From contig NZ_PYMA01000002.1 of NCBI RefSeq assembly GCF_003026495.1, positions 248,001 through 312,000 of the forward strand: a stretch of DNA of 64,000 nt. Direction: 5' to 3'. The stretch comes from Photobacterium sanctipauli (GTDB lineage: Bacteria > Pseudomonadota > Gammaproteobacteria > Enterobacterales > Vibrionaceae). Below the pieces are notes generated by a model. The model saw only the letters and a list, made by a program, of their open reading frames with translations. It made no database searches and was not told the DNA's origin. How positions within the stretch are numbered: position 1 is the stretch's first letter; every line of letters begins with the position of its first letter. Position numbers and translations under genes: made by a program. Below are positions 52,714-62,463 of this stretch, piece by piece.

Positions 52714-52984
52714 TGTTACGGCCCCGAATCAATACGTAAACTTCCCTACTTGAAATTCCTAAAGACAAAGTGTGTTTGCTGCAGCTCTTGTTTTTTAGCG
52801 CGTTATGTTTTGCAGCAGTTGCATTTACTTACGAAAATGCGTCTTTGAATAAGATAAATGTAGTGAATACAACGTGAGAATGGTGGCTTATTCCTAAGAA
52901 ATACGGCCTAAGCTTCAGGGTACGAAACATGTCTTTGTTAAAAACAACATCCGCAGACATGATCGGAATGGTTGGTTAAAGTGG

Positions 52985-53551
52985 CTATTGGTCTTTTTTT
53001 AATTGTTCATCAATGACGTTGTGTAGAAAAGACAGTGCTGCTCGGTGATCATTTCGACTCATGAACCACTGTTTTTGATTAGTTTCCAATGGAAGCAGTT
53101 CTAACCACCTTTGGCATACCCAAGTCATATCATTGTAATCAGGCATCGGGTAGTTTGCCGCATGCTCGGGGTACTCTTCGAACAGCGCCCTCAAGCTGGA
53201 GGATATATCCCGATCCACGAACTTTATTTCGGTGGGCGACCAATTGGTCATCGGCGTGATGTCGCCGAAGCGCAAGCCATCCTCTTCTTTCCAATGCTTG
53301 TTGATCAGAAACTTTTCGACACCCTTTACGGTAATGCCCAACAAACCATCGGGGAGTTTTTCGAAGTCAGTGATGATAGCCCGTGTACCGAAATGGCAGA
53401 GCGACTCACCATCTTTCATACAAAGTCCGAAGCCCTCGCTTGAGGCCATGGCCAGTTTGACTAGCCGGGTGTAGCGGGGCTCGAATATTCTTAGCTTACT
53501 TATCCCGCCGGGTAGTAAGTAGAGCTGTAACGGAAATAGGGGTAATTGCAT
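52985..53551 (-). CDS. LON substrate-binding-domain protein
   Basis: 188 residues, cytoplasmic. Starts LPLFPLQLYLLPGGISKLRIFEPRYTRLV, the hallmark of the LON N-terminal (substrate-binding) domain, and continues with FGLCMKDGE and VKGVEKFLI. There is no ATPase or protease domain, so it is a stand-alone LON-N protein as found widely in Gammaproteobacteria. Its function is unknown; recruitment of degradation substrates is inferred from the domain. Monocistronic, about 120 bases downstream (on the minus strand) of the bioA terminator. Confidence 0.88.
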   Translation of the reverse strand: MQLPLFPLQLYLLPGGISKLRIFEPRYTRLVKLAMASSEGFGLCMKDGESLCHFGTRAIITDFEKLPDGLLGITVKGVEKFLINKHWKEEDGLRFGDITPMTNWSPTEIKFVDRDISSSLRALFEEYPEHAANYPMPDYNDMTWVCQRWLELLPLETNQKQWFMSRNDHRAALSFLHNVIDEQLKKDQ

Positions 53552-53638
53552 AGTATTAGCCTTTCTGACGTTATTTAGATATGTCTATATACGTGCCAAC
53601 CTTAGGTTGGGTTTGTTATAACGTTCAGGAAAAGTATA

Positions 53639-53666
53639 AGCAGACAATAATTAGAAGCTGTCTGCT
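53639..53666. terminator. Terminator between bioA and the LON-domain gene
   Basis: AGCAGACA (53639-53646) and TGTCTGCT (53659-53666) pair over eight bases around a 12-base loop. The stem is nine bases from the bioA stop. A T run follows on the plus strand, and the minus strand reads TATAC, so it may be an imperfect minus-strand terminator. Confidence 0.55.
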
Positions 53667-53674
53667 TTTCGATA

Positions 53675-54955
53675 CTACTCAAGTGTTAGTTTGATCGCCG
53701 AAGTCAATTGGCTAAGTTCTTGTGGCTTAATGATAAATGGAGGCATTATGTAGACAAGTGTTCCAAAAGGGCGAATCCAGACGCCACTGTCAACAAAAGC
53801 TTTTTGGATCGAGGCCATATCAACCGGTTCATGAAGCTCAACAACACCAATGGCACCCAGCCAACGAACATCCTTCACACCCCCAAGTTTTGCTATCTCA
53901 GGTAAGGTTTCAGATAGTTGATTCTCAATGCTTTTAACCTGCTCAAGCCAGTGTCCCTGCATTAAAATATCAAGGCTGGCATTGGCCACGGCGCAGGCCA
54001 AAGGGTTCCCCATAAAAGTAGGGCCATGCATAAAGCAGCCGGCTTCCCCACTGCATACCGTATTTGCGACATGTTTGGTGGTCAACGTGGCCGAGAGGGT
54101 CATATAGCCCCCGGTGAGCGCTTTACCAACGCACATAATATCGGGGTTGATGCCGGCATGTTCACAGGCAAACATTTTTCCTGTTCGGCCAAATCCGGTC
54201 GCAATTTCATCGGCAATTAGCAAGATCCCGTATTCGTCACACAGTTCGCGAACCCGAGAAAGGAACGTTGGGTGGTAGATCCGCATCCCGCCCGCTCCTT
54301 GCACTATAGGTTCGAGGATAACCGCGGCAACCTCTTGGTGGTGGCACGCCAACTTGTGTTTGAAATCTTCAATGTCCGATTCGTCCCACTCATCGAAAAA
54401 ACCGCAGTTGGGTGATTGGGCAAAGATGTGCTCGGGCAAAAAGCCCTTATATAGGCTGTGCATCGAGTTATTCGGATCGGTAACTGACATCGCCGCGAAG
54501 GTATCACCATGGTAGCCATGCTTCACTGTTAGAAACTTCGGCCGACGCTCACCTTTGGCATGCCAGTATTGCAACGCCATTTTCAACGAGACTTCAACGG
54601 CAACCGAGCCTGAGTCAGCAAGGAAAACATGTTGCAAAGGCTCAGGGGTAATGTCGACAAGTTTGCGACACAGTTCAACGGCGGGCTCATGGGTGATCCC
54701 TCCAAACATCACATGCGACATCTTGTCGAGTTGGGATTTTGCCGCTTCATTCAGTGCTGGATGGTTATAGCCATGGATGGTCGACCACCAAGAAGACATA
54801 CCATCGATGATCTCGCGCCCGTCCTCTAGTTTTAGGTAAACACCCTGAGCACTTTCAACGGGATAACACGGTAGCGGGTTAAGGGTAGAAGTATAAGGAT
54901 GCCAAACATGTTGTTGGTCAAATACCAAGTCAATCTTATTGGTTGAATTTTGCAC
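53675..54955 (-). CDS. bioA: Adenosylmethionine-8-amino-7-oxononanoate aminotransferase
   Basis: Converts 7-keto-8-aminopelargonate to 7,8-diaminopelargonate using SAM as amino donor, in the cytoplasm. 426 residues, fold-type I PLP enzyme: HVWHPYTS at the start, GMSSWWSTIHGYNHP, the PLP-Asp DEIATGFGRTG and the Schiff-base lysine in CVGKALTGGYMTL. It starts with GTG at 54955, with AAGG about 11 bases before, inside the left half of the BirA operator. Divergent from bioBFCD; the operator lies between. Confidence 0.96.
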   Translation of the reverse strand: MQNSTNKIDLVFDQQHVWHPYTSTLNPLPCYPVESAQGVYLKLEDGREIIDGMSSWWSTIHGYNHPALNEAAKSQLDKMSHVMFGGITHEPAVELCRKLVDITPEPLQHVFLADSGSVAVEVSLKMALQYWHAKGERRPKFLTVKHGYHGDTFAAMSVTDPNNSMHSLYKGFLPEHIFAQSPNCGFFDEWDESDIEDFKHKLACHHQEVAAVILEPIVQGAGGMRIYHPTFLSRVRELCDEYGILLIADEIATGFGRTGKMFACEHAGINPDIMCVGKALTGGYMTLSATLTTKHVANTVCSGEAGCFMHGPTFMGNPLACAVANASLDILMQGHWLEQVKSIENQLSETLPEIAKLGGVKDVRWLGAIGVVELHEPVDMASIQKAFVDSGVWIRPFGTLVYIMPPFIIKPQELSQLTSAIKLTLE

Positions 54956-54957
54956 AG

Positions 54958-54990
54958 ATGTAAACCTTAGTCCTTTTTGATAGTTGACAG
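54958..54990. promoter_or_regulatory. BirA operator (bioO-like) between bioA and bioB
   Basis: ATGTAAACC (54958-54966), 15-base spacer, AGTTGACAG (54982-54990). The left half matches the enterobacterial TTGTAAACC exactly at eight positions; the right half matches GGTTTACAA at six of nine. It sits between the divergent bioA and bioB starts, where holo-BirA represses both directions when biotin is ample. The right half overlaps the bioB -35. Confidence 0.8.
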
Positions 54991-55011
54991 TGTACTGAGT
55001 CCCAGTAGACT
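54984..55011 (+). promoter_or_regulatory. bioB promoter
   Basis: TTGACA (54984-54989) and TAGACT (55006-55011) with a 16-base spacer. The -35 lies in the right half of the BirA operator, so repression by steric block is expected. The transcript would start near 55018 and leave a leader of about 55 bases before the bioB start at 55073. Confidence 0.6.
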
Positions 55012-55072
55012 AGCCAAGTATCAAGAAGCACATTTTGCCGTTAGAGCTGAAAAAAATAAGAGGTTATTACAC

Positions 55073-56125
55073 GTGGAAGTACGTCACGACTGGACAGTCG
55101 AGGAAGTTCAAGCCTTGTTTGACAAGCCGTTTATGGACTTGGTGTTTGAAGCACAGCAAGTGCACCGCCAGTACCATGAACCTAACAAGGTACAGGTGAG
55201 TACCCTGTTATCGATTAAAACCGGTGCATGCCCGGAAGATTGTAAGTATTGCCCGCAGAGTGCCCATTACCGCACGGATGTTGATCGCGAGCGCTTACTT
55301 GAAGTTGAGCGTGTACTGGATGCCGCAGAAAAAGCGAAAAGCTCGGGTGCGACCCGCTTTTGTATGGGAGCCGCATGGAAAAACCCGAAAGAACGTGACA
55401 TGCCATACCTGCTCGATATGGTTCGCGGTGTGAAAGGCATGGGGTTAGAAACCTGTATGACGCTAGGGATGATCACCGGCGATCAGGCAAATGAATTGGC
55501 CGAAGCAGGGTTGGATTACTACAACCACAACCTGGATACTTCGCCTGAGTTCTACGGCAACATTATTACCACCCGTACATACCAAGATCGTTTGGATACC
55601 TTAAGCCATGTTCGCGAAGCTGGCATGAAAATTTGCTCAGGTGGGATCATCGGTATGGGTGAAAGTTCGCGAGACCGTGCCGGTTTGCTGGTGGAGCTGG
55701 CGAACCTACCGACTCACCCGGAAAGTGTGCCAATCAATATGTTGGTGAAGGTGAAAGGCACCCCGTTAGAATCCGTTGATGATGTCGACCCATTCGACTT
55801 CATCCGTATTATTGCTGTTGCCCGCATTATTATGCCAGCGTCGGCGGTTCGACTCTCTGCGGGCCGTGAAGACATGAACGAGCAGATGCAGGCGCTATGC
55901 TTTATGGCTGGCGCAAACTCCGTGTTCTACGGTTGCAAGCTTCTGACTACGCCAAATCCCGGTGAAGATAAAGATATGCAGTTGTTTGCCAAACTGGGTA
56001 TTAACAGCCAAGAGCAAAGTGCCAAACCCGATGAGATACAAGCGCAAGAGTTATTGGGCCAAGTAGCACAGCGTGTCGCCGCTCGCCCGAGCAAGGATGA
56101 CCTGTTTTACGATGCATCGGTTTAA
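55073..56125 (+). CDS. bioB: Biotin synthase
   Basis: Inserts sulfur into dethiobiotin; radical-SAM enzyme with [4Fe-4S] and [2Fe-2S] clusters. 350 residues from the GTG at 55073, the family length, with AGAGG about nine bases upstream; the protein then begins [23 protein letters not shown] as other BioB do. The cluster motif CPEDCKYC, the conserved [24 protein letters not shown] and [11 protein letters not shown] blocks and the C-terminal FYDASV are visible. The reading frame stays open to 54977, but that extension is not conserved. Confidence 0.97.
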   Translation: MEVRHDWTVEEVQALFDKPFMDLVFEAQQVHRQYHEPNKVQVSTLLSIKTGACPEDCKYCPQSAHYRTDVDRERLLEVERVLDAAEKAKSSGATRFCMGAAWKNPKERDMPYLLDMVRGVKGMGLETCMTLGMITGDQANELAEAGLDYYNHNLDTSPEFYGNIITTRTYQDRLDTLSHVREAGMKICSGGIIGMGESSRDRAGLLVELANLPTHPESVPINMLVKVKGTPLESVDDVDPFDFIRIIAVARIIMPASAVRLSAGREDMNEQMQALCFMAGANSVFYGCKLLTTPNPGEDKDMQLFAKLGINSQEQSAKPDEIQAQELLGQVAQRVAARPSKDDLFYDASV

Positions 56126-57284
56126 CCAGCGTATATCAAACGCCCTTGCTGAAAGAGATCAGCAAGGGCTTTACCGACAGCGTACATGCCTTGAGCGCCA
56201 GTCAGATCATGAAAGTGAAAGGGTGCGATCTGAAGATGGCGCCTACTTGAATTTTTCGAGTAATGACTATCTCGGATTGGCACAATCCCCTGAATTGATT
56301 CAGGCATGGCAAGAAGGACTGTCGCTTTACGGGGCGGGTAGTGGTGCTTCGCCATTAGTGACGGGTTACCACAGGCCACATGCAAATGTAGAGGCGCAGC
56401 TCGCTGAATGGTTGGGTTTTGATAGAGCGCTATTGTTCAGTAGTGGCTTTAGCGCCAATCAAGCTGTTTTGTTTGCATTGCTTCAGTGTGGCGATAGCTT
56501 GTTTCAGGACAAGCTAAACCATGCCTCCCTCATTGAGGCGGGCATGCTGTCTGAAGCGAACATGCGCCGCTTTGCGCATAACGATGTCTCATCACTTTCT
56601 CGCTTACTCAATAAAAATAGTGATAGCGGCTCGGTAAACTTTGTTGCGACTGAAGGGGTCTTCAGTATGGATGGCGATTTATCGCCGCTCGCTGAAATCA
56701 GTGCTGCATGCCACCAGGCCGAAAGTGTTTTGCTGGTGGATGATGCCCATGGTTGCGGCGTACTTGGTCATGATGGCAAAGGAAGCTGCGAATTGGCGGG
56801 TGTCCAGCCAGATATTTTGGTTGTCACTTTCGGCAAGGCGTTTGGCTTGCAAGGGGCAGCAGTGTTGTGCAGCCAAGATACTGCTGAATACCTAGTGCAA
56901 TTTGCCCGGCATTATGTTTACTCGACGGCAATGCCGCCAGCTCAGGCCCATGCGCTGAGTACGGCCTGCCGTATGATCCAGAGCGATGGCTGGCGCCGCG
57001 AGCGGTTGGGTGAGCTAAGCCAAACATTAGTAGAGGGGTTGGATTACGGTATCGGGTTTGACGATACCCCGTCTCCGATAAAACCACTGATGGTGGGTAA
57101 AAGCGATGAGGCGTTACGGATTTCGCATGCATTAAGGCAAAGAGGAATATGGGTGAGCGCGATTAGACCGCCTACTGTTCCTGTAAATAGTGCGAGGTTG
57201 CGTATTACTTTAACAGCAGCCCATCAACCGGATGATATAAAACAGTTGTCTATGGCAATCAATGAGGTATTCCATGGCGAGTAA
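56112..57284 (+). CDS. bioF: 8-amino-7-oxononanoate synthase
   Basis: Condenses pimeloyl-ACP with alanine. 390 residues, alpha-oxoamine synthase (PLP, fold type I): [11 protein letters not shown], the [12 protein letters not shown] block, [24 protein letters not shown] with the PLP-binding Asp and the Schiff-base lysine in [10 protein letters not shown]. The ATG at 56112 overlaps the bioB stop by 14 bases, so translation is coupled. Confidence 0.96.
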   Translation: MHRFNQRISNALAERDQQGLYRQRTCLERQSDHESERVRSEDGAYLNFSSNDYLGLAQSPELIQAWQEGLSLYGAGSGASPLVTGYHRPHANVEAQLAEWLGFDRALLFSSGFSANQAVLFALLQCGDSLFQDKLNHASLIEAGMLSEANMRRFAHNDVSSLSRLLNKNSDSGSVNFVATEGVFSMDGDLSPLAEISAACHQAESVLLVDDAHGCGVLGHDGKGSCELAGVQPDILVVTFGKAFGLQGAAVLCSQDTAEYLVQFARHYVYSTAMPPAQAHALSTACRMIQSDGWRRERLGELSQTLVEGLDYGIGFDDTPSPIKPLMVGKSDEALRISHALRQRGIWVSAIRPPTVPVNSARLRITLTAAHQPDDIKQLSMAINEVFHGE

Positions 57285-58107
57285 ACTGAATACAGCGTTA
57301 CAGCATGAAACCAATCATGGCCATGTTGGTTTTAATGACAAACAGGCAATCGCTGAGGCGTTTGGCCGAGCGGCAAAGCATTACGACAAGGCCGCGGCTT
57401 TTCAGCGTCAGGCTGGGCACCTGTTACTGGAGAAGTTGCCTGCGGTTATGCCTGCTGGGGCGAGCTGTCTCGACCTTGGTTGTGGCACCGGTTATTTCAG
57501 TGAGCAACTATTGCAGCGTGGGTATCACGTCACAGCCGCTGATCTGTCTGCTGAAATGTTGGCGCAAGCATTTACTCGGTGCGGTGAGGCTGTCACTTAC
57601 CTCGAAGCCGATGCCGAACTGCTGCCGATCGAGGACAACAGTTTTGATATTGCCTTCAGCAGCCTAGCATTGCAGTGGTGTGACGACTTGTCTGTGCCAC
57701 TGAGAGAGCTTAAGCGGGTTGTTAAGCCGGGTGGCTATATATTGTTTACCACTTTAGTAGAGGGTTCGCTCATTGAGCTGGTTAATGCTTGGCGCCAGGT
57801 TGATCAATATCAACATGTGAACGAGTTTCTTTCGCAAAAGGCCATAAAACTTGCGCTGGCGCAAGCGGGGTGTACCAACATTGACCTAGACTTCTTGCCG
57901 ATCACCATGTTTTACAGCTCGGCAGTTGAACTCATGAAGGATCTGAAAGGGATAGGGGCGACACATCTGCAGCAGGGGCGCAAAGCAGGCTTGGCCGGTC
58001 GTCAAACGATTCTGGCATTAGAGAGCGCCTATGATGAGTATCGAGATGAGAACCAACAACTGCCAGCAACTTACCAAGTCTGTTTTGGAGTAATTATTAA
58101 TGACTAA
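57274..58107 (+). CDS. bioC: Malonyl-ACP O-methyltransferase BioC
   Basis: Methylates malonyl-ACP to start pimeloyl synthesis by the fatty-acid route. 277 residues, class I SAM methyltransferase. [20 protein letters not shown] near the start is the BioC-specific region; SAM-binding motif I is [11 protein letters not shown], followed by ADLSAEML and [10 protein letters not shown]. The ATG at 57274 has GAGGT five bases upstream and overlaps the bioF stop. The next gene, bioD, overlaps it by eight bases. No bioH is adjacent. Confidence 0.95.
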   Translation: MASKLNTALQHETNHGHVGFNDKQAIAEAFGRAAKHYDKAAAFQRQAGHLLLEKLPAVMPAGASCLDLGCGTGYFSEQLLQRGYHVTAADLSAEMLAQAFTRCGEAVTYLEADAELLPIEDNSFDIAFSSLALQWCDDLSVPLRELKRVVKPGGYILFTTLVEGSLIELVNAWRQVDQYQHVNEFLSQKAIKLALAQAGCTNIDLDFLPITMFYSSAVELMKDLKGIGATHLQQGRKAGLAGRQTILALESAYDEYRDENQQLPATYQVCFGVIIND

Positions 58108-58780
58108 CGCTTTCTTTGTAACAGGTACAGATACCGAAGTGGGTAAAACTGTAGCCTCTCGCGCCATTCTTCATGCAGCAGCCAGCGCGAATATTAAGAT
58201 GGCGGGTTATAAGCCGGTTGCATCAGGAAGTGCACCGACGAAAGAGGGGATGCGCAATTCTGATGCGCTATACATTCAGGACGCTTCTGTTGTAGAGCTT
58301 TCCTACGACGAAGTGAACCCATACGCTTTTGAAGCCGCGGTATCGCCGCATATTGCCGCTGCGCAGGAAAATCGAGTGATCGATTTTGATGTGATTTCAC
58401 AAGGCCTTGACCACTTGAAATCTAAGTCTGATGTTGTTTTGGTTGAAGGTGCCGGTGGTTGGCGAGTGCCAGTAACCCGCACTGATTTTCTATCGACTTG
58501 GGTTAAGCGTGAGAAGTTGCCAGTGATTTTGGTTGTTGGCGTAAAGCTAGGCTGTATGAGCCATGCTTTGCTAACCGCAGAGGCGATTCAGAATGACGGT
58601 CTGGAAGTGGTGGGCTGGGTAGCTAACCGCATTAATCCGGGCACAGAGAATTACGCTGAAATCATCCGAATGATGGAAGAGAACCTTCCAGGTAAAAAAT
58701 TGGGTGAAATCCCGTACATGCCTGGGGTTAAAAAGCGTGATTTGTCGAAATATATCGACCTATCGCCTTTGGGCCTATAA
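58100..58780 (+). CDS. bioD: Dethiobiotin synthetase
   Basis: ATP-dependent formation of the ureido ring from diaminopelargonate and CO2. 226 residues, P-loop NTPase: [18 protein letters not shown] at the N-terminus with the phosphate-binding loop, [20 protein letters not shown] and [15 protein letters not shown]. It is the last gene of the bioBFCD operon and is followed by a strong terminator. Confidence 0.96.
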   Translation: MTNAFFVTGTDTEVGKTVASRAILHAAASANIKMAGYKPVASGSAPTKEGMRNSDALYIQDASVVELSYDEVNPYAFEAAVSPHIAAAQENRVIDFDVISQGLDHLKSKSDVVLVEGAGGWRVPVTRTDFLSTWVKREKLPVILVVGVKLGCMSHALLTAEAIQNDGLEVVGWVANRINPGTENYAEIIRMMEENLPGKKLGEIPYMPGVKKRDLSKYIDLSPLGL

Positions 58781-58800
58781 GCATTCTTGTTTGAATTGAA

Positions 58801-58828
58801 AAACCTGCCGCGAGGCAGGTTTTTTTTA
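58801..58828. terminator. Terminator of bioBFCD
   Basis: AAACCTGCC (58801-58809), tetraloop GCGA, GGCAGGTTTTTTTT (58814-58827). A strong stem with T runs on both strands, so it also serves the convergent gene at 58835. Confidence 0.9.
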
Positions 58829-58834
58829 TTCAAA

Positions 58835-59485
58835 TTAGGCCTTTTTCTTAAGCTGTGGCAGTGCGTACCACAGGGAAGCAAATACTAAGCAACTATAGCT
58901 AAGCAATTCGCTTCCTTCTTCAACAAAGGTTTTTACCATGCCATGGTTGCCGCCTGGCATAAGACTACTCCATAAGACGTTCATTCCAAAAATGCGCGAG
59001 AATACAAGCAATGACGCCACCGACATTAACATAATGCCGAAGCTACGATGCTGAAAGTAAGCATTCAATGATGTTAGCGTCTTGTTGAGGTTACTAGTGG
59101 CATAGCAAATAGCCACAACGGCAACGGCCCAAGCAGGGTATTTCCAGAATCCATGTGCAATATAATCTAAGACCTCGTCCAATTCTCGAATGAGCATAAC
59201 AGAGAAGAAAGCTGCCACTAAAAAAGCGAAGGGGCGTTGAGACTGATCTCTTGCGCCAATGAGATAGAAAACAGTCGCTGAGATAAGTAAATAACTTTCT
59301 TGAAGCAGTTCAATAGACGATGCATTAAAGAAGAAACCTGGGTAGTTTGCTTCAAAATGAATCGTAAATGCTGATAGTGTCAGCAGTAATGCCAATACGA
59401 AGAACAGTGAAATGTTAGAGAATAATGGTTGAAAAGTATGAATGGATAGCGTTTTGCTATCGTCATGGGGGATCGCAGACTGCAT
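58835..59485 (-). CDS. Polytopic membrane protein of unknown function
   Basis: 216 residues with about six membrane helices. The N-terminal 20 residues are cytoplasmic; helices follow at about 24-43, 62-78, 83-105, 115-135, 150-168 and 185-205, and the tail is basic (LPQLKKKA). Acidic residues in the loops (REXDEVLDY-type RELDEVLDYIAHGF, VEEGSELL) are unusual for a pure transporter and may bind metal or a ligand. I do not recognise the family. It is monocistronic and convergent with bioD, sharing its terminator. Confidence 0.7.
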   Translation of the reverse strand: MQSAIPHDDSKTLSIHTFQPLFSNISLFFVLALLLTLSAFTIHFEANYPGFFFNASSIELLQESYLLISATVFYLIGARDQSQRPFAFLVAAFFSVMLIRELDEVLDYIAHGFWKYPAWAVAVVAICYATSNLNKTLTSLNAYFQHRSFGIMLMSVASLLVFSRIFGMNVLWSSLMPGGNHGMVKTFVEEGSELLSYSCLVFASLWYALPQLKKKA

Positions 59486-59623
59486 GTTTTGATACCTGTA
59501 ATGTTTTCATCACTGATACATTGCCAGTGAATTATTGATAGAGCTAATGGTATTGTTTAGTGTAAATGCTCTATCCTGAATGCAACCTGAAGTGTGATGT
59601 TTGTCACAAATGACGGGCAATAA

Positions 59624-59647
59624 AAAACCTCCGCAAAGGGAGGTTTT
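59624..59647 (-). terminator. Intrinsic terminator of the small protein at 59680
   Basis: AAAACCTCC (59624-59632) and GGAGGTTTT (59639-59647) pair over nine bases with a six-base loop. On the minus strand a T run follows. Confidence 0.8.
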
Positions 59648-59679
59648 CAAAAATAGGTCAACAGTCACGAACTTTACGA

Positions 59680-59838
59680 TTAGCTTTCGTTGGTTAGGCC
59701 AATCAACGCTTCCTGAGTTTCGGTCAGTGGTTTAGCGCCGTTCTCTATGCCAAGCTCCTTTCGAGCTTCTTCTACAGACATACCCAGATGACAGCGTAAA
59801 ATGTCGATCGCTACCTGGTAATTCTCATTGTCAGCCAT
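59680..59838 (-). CDS. Small acidic protein (52 residues), unknown function
   Basis: Begins MADNENYQVAIDILRCHLGMSVEEARKELG, predicted helical, with a polar acidic tail (TETQEALIGLTNES). The start at 59838 is preferred: AAGGAGGA lies immediately upstream of two tandem ATGs and the second gives the better spacing. No membrane segment, no signal peptide. It has its own terminator at 59624 and is flanked by the membrane-protein gene and htpX. Unknown family. Confidence 0.7.
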   Translation of the reverse strand: MADNENYQVAIDILRCHLGMSVEEARKELGIENGAKPLTETQEALIGLTNES

Positions 59839-60207
59839 CATTCCTCCTTGAAAATTCGACGATGTAATTTCAATCATGCCTTGAATAGTAGAGACAATAG
59901 TAGAACTGAGTCACAGATTCAATAAGACTAAAGTCTAAATCTATTTTTATATGCACCTAGTCACATTGGTTCGGGGTGAAATAGCGTGAAGAGTATGGAT
60001 CCGGGGACGTTTCAGATGTTGCGCTAAGTTAATGACATTTAATAAGTAATTATTTCCGTGCGGCAAATTACCAAACGTAACAATTTTGTACTTCCCCTTG
60101 TAATTCGTTTCAACGACCATACTATAAATAACAAAGATAGCTGTAAGCCTAGGTTTAGCAGCGATCATCTATTATGAAAGCGCCTTTATTTGGAGAATGG
60201 GAAAAAT
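59839..60207. other. Intergenic region between the small protein and htpX
   Basis: About 370 bases. It holds the promoters of the gene at 59680-59838 (minus) and of htpX (plus). An open frame on the minus strand (59947-60168) has no ribosome-binding site and is not called. The likely htpX promoter is listed separately. Confidence 0.5.
60097..60125 (+). promoter_or_regulatory. Candidate htpX promoter
   Basis: TTGTAA (60098-60103) with TACTAT (60120-60125) at 16 bases makes a sigma-70 promoter. Alternatively CTTGTA (60097-60102) with CCATACTA (60117-60124) resembles a weak heat-shock (sigma-32) promoter, CTTGAA...CCATNT. The two readings cannot be separated here. Position is about 80 bases before the htpX start. 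Confidence 0.45.
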
Positions 60208-61086
60208 ATGAAGCGTATTGCCTTATTTTTGGCAACTAACTTAGCTGTACTGTTAGTTTTCAGTGTTGTCTTGAACGTGATCTATGCGTTTACAGGCCTA
60301 CAACCGGGTAGCTTGTCTGGCTTGCTGGTAATGGCTGCGCTATTTGGTTTCGGTGGTTCGTTGATTTCGCTGTTCATGTCGAAATCGATGGCATTGCGTT
60401 CTGTTGGCGGCATGGTCATTGAGCACCCTCGCAATGAAACAGAGCACTGGCTAATGGAAACGGTATCTCGCCAGGCACAGCAGTCTGGTATCGGTATGCC
60501 AACAGTTGCCATTTATGATTCTGCAGACATCAATGCATTTGCAACTGGTGCAAAGCGTGATGACTCTTTGGTTGCGGTTTCAACGGGTTTGCTGCACAGC
60601 ATGACCCGTGATGAAGCCGAAGCGGTACTAGCTCATGAGGTGAGCCACATCGCCAATGGTGACATGGTCACCATGACATTGATGCAGGGTGTGGTAAACA
60701 CCTTCGTTATCTTTGTTTCTCGCTTGGTTGCTGGTGCTATCAGTGGTATCAACAGCAATGACGAAGAGGGTGAAGGCGGTAGTTACATGACTTACTTCAT
60801 TGTTTCGTCGATCATGGAAGTATTGTTTGGCTTCTTGGCGAGCATCTTGACCATGTGGTACAGCCGTCACCGTGAATTCAAAGCGGATGCGGGCTCTGCC
60901 CATCTAGTGGGTAAAGAGAAGATGATTGCGGCCCTTGAGCGCCTGAAAATGAGCCATGAGCCTCAGCTAGAAGGTTCAATGATGGCGTTTGGCATCAACG
61001 GCAAGAAATCACTTTCTGAGTTGTTCATGACGCACCCACCACTAGACAAGCGTATTGATTCATTACGCCGTGGTGAGCACCTGTAA
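60208..61086 (+). CDS. htpX: Membrane protease HtpX
   Basis: Zinc metalloprotease of the inner membrane that degrades misfolded membrane proteins, a stress partner of FtsH (family knowledge). 292 residues from ATG 60208, starting [21 protein letters not shown]. Four membrane helices; the catalytic zinc motif HEVSH follows AEAVLAH, and a downstream [12 protein letters not shown] supplies the third zinc ligand, Glu. A terminator follows. Confidence 0.96.
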   Translation: MKRIALFLATNLAVLLVFSVVLNVIYAFTGLQPGSLSGLLVMAALFGFGGSLISLFMSKSMALRSVGGMVIEHPRNETEHWLMETVSRQAQQSGIGMPTVAIYDSADINAFATGAKRDDSLVAVSTGLLHSMTRDEAEAVLAHEVSHIANGDMVTMTLMQGVVNTFVIFVSRLVAGAISGINSNDEEGEGGSYMTYFIVSSIMEVLFGFLASILTMWYSRHREFKADAGSAHLVGKEKMIAALERLKMSHEPQLEGSMMAFGINGKKSLSELFMTHPPLDKRIDSLRRGEHL

Positions 61087-61121
61087 GTAGGTCGCGTTAT
61101 TACTCACTGTTGTGAATAAAT

Positions 61122-61155
61122 AAAAACACCGAGCGCCCAGTCGCTCGGTGTTTTT
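61122..61155 (+). terminator. Terminator of htpX
   Basis: AAAAACACCGAGCG (61122-61135), six-base loop, CGCTCGGTGTTTTT (61142-61155). A 14-base-pair perfect stem with T runs on both strands. Confidence 0.9.
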
Positions 61156-61179
61156 ACATCTCTCCTACGGAAAAATAAA

Positions 61180-62379
61180 ATGCTTATCGAACCAGTAATT
61201 AAGGGTGTAGTTGCACGCACGGCTCACCCAGAAGGCTGTAAAAAAGCGGTGCAAAACCAGATCGACTTTGCCAAATCAAAAAACTCGATTGTTGGCGGTG
61301 CTAAGAAAGTACTTATTCTTGGTGCTTCATCGGGTTTTGGCCTTGCTTCACGTATTGCCTTGACGTTTGGCGGCTCAGCTGCCGACACCATTGGTGTGTC
61401 TTTTGAGCGTGGGCCAAGTGACAAGGGAGTGGGTACTGCGGGTTGGTACAACAACATCTATTTCCGTGAAGCTGCAGAAAAAGAAGGCCGCATTGCTAAA
61501 AACTTTGTTGGCGATGCATTCTCCCCGGCTGTGCGTCAGCAGGTTGTGGATTACATTCGTGATGAATTCGGCGGTCAGGTTGATCTGGTGGTATACAGCC
61601 TAGCAACGGGTGTACGCCCCAACCCTGAAACGGGTGAAATGTGGCGCTCTTGCTTAAAAACAGTGGGAGAACCCTTTGCAGGCCAAACAGTGAATATTGA
61701 AAAAGACTGTCTGGAAGAGTCAGTTTTAGAGCCTGCTTCTCAAGCGGATATCGAAGCAACAGAGAAGGTTATGGGGGGGGAGGACTGGCAGGAGTGGATC
61801 CAATTCTTGCTAGATCAAGATGTGATGGCCAAAGGGGCCAAAACGGTTGCTTATTCTTACATTGGCCCAGAAGTGACATACCCAATTTACCACCACGGTA
61901 CATTAGGTATCGCCAAGAAGCACTTGCATGCCACCAGTGATGTACTGAATGAGCAACTAGCAAGCATTGGCGGTACGGCCCATGTGTCTGTTTGTAAAGC
62001 GCTAGTCACAAAAGCAAGTGTGTTTATCCCGGCGTTCTCGCCGTATATTCTTTGTCTGTTCAAGGTGATGAAACAGCATGGTTTGCATGAAGGATGCATA
62101 GAGCAGATGCAACGCATGTTTTCCGAGCACTTGTATGGCGCAGAGCAGACGGTTGTTGACTCTAACCGCCTAATTCGCGTTGATGATTGGGAACTACGCG
62201 CGGATATCCAAGCTGAGGTTGCCAAGTTGATGGAGCAGGTAACATCCGAGAACTTCACAGAAATCGGTGATTACCAAGGCTATAAGCAAGAGTTCCTGGA
62301 GCTAAACGGCTTCGCGCTTAACGGTGTTGATTATCAGCAAGGCACCGATGTTGAAGCATTAAAGGCATTGCAGCCGTAA
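61180..62379 (+). CDS. fabV: Trans-2-enoyl-ACP reductase FabV
   Basis: Final reductive step of fatty-acid elongation, NADH-dependent and triclosan-resistant in several gammaproteobacteria. 399 residues, within the FabV range. The Rossmann loop GASSGFGLASRIALTFG, GVSFERGPSDKGVGTAGWYN and the catalytic SYIGPEVTYPIY followed by GTLGIAKKHL (Tyr and Lys) are visible. It opens MLIEPVIKGVVARTAHPEGC, typical of the family. It is convergent with the MFS gene and followed by a strong terminator. Confidence 0.96.
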   Translation: MLIEPVIKGVVARTAHPEGCKKAVQNQIDFAKSKNSIVGGAKKVLILGASSGFGLASRIALTFGGSAADTIGVSFERGPSDKGVGTAGWYNNIYFREAAEKEGRIAKNFVGDAFSPAVRQQVVDYIRDEFGGQVDLVVYSLATGVRPNPETGEMWRSCLKTVGEPFAGQTVNIEKDCLEESVLEPASQADIEATEKVMGGEDWQEWIQFLLDQDVMAKGAKTVAYSYIGPEVTYPIYHHGTLGIAKKHLHATSDVLNEQLASIGGTAHVSVCKALVTKASVFIPAFSPYILCLFKVMKQHGLHEGCIEQMQRMFSEHLYGAEQTVVDSNRLIRVDDWELRADIQAEVAKLMEQVTSENFTEIGDYQGYKQEFLELNGFALNGVDYQQGTDVEALKALQP

Positions 62380-62415
62380 TACACGTGATTTCGTGTCTTA
62401 AGGCGTTTTGATCCT

Positions 62416-62443
62416 AACCCCTACCATGCAAGTGGTAGGGGTT
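62416..62443. terminator. Bidirectional terminator between fabV and the MFS gene
   Basis: AACCCCTACCA (62416-62426) and TGGTAGGGGTT (62433-62443), 11-base-pair stem with six-base loop, then ATTTT on the plus strand. Ends both fabV and the MFS transcript. Confidence 0.75.
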
Positions 62444-62463
62444 ATTTTCTATAATGGCATGTT

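Noticed and set aside
54977..55072. N-terminal extension of BioB
   Set aside because: The frame is open but has no ribosome-binding site at its first ATG, lies over the promoter/operator, and the family starts at the VEVRHDW position.
59947..60168. 73-residue reading frame on the minus strand upstream of htpX
   Set aside because: No ribosome-binding site, no recognisable composition, and it overlaps the probable htpX promoter.
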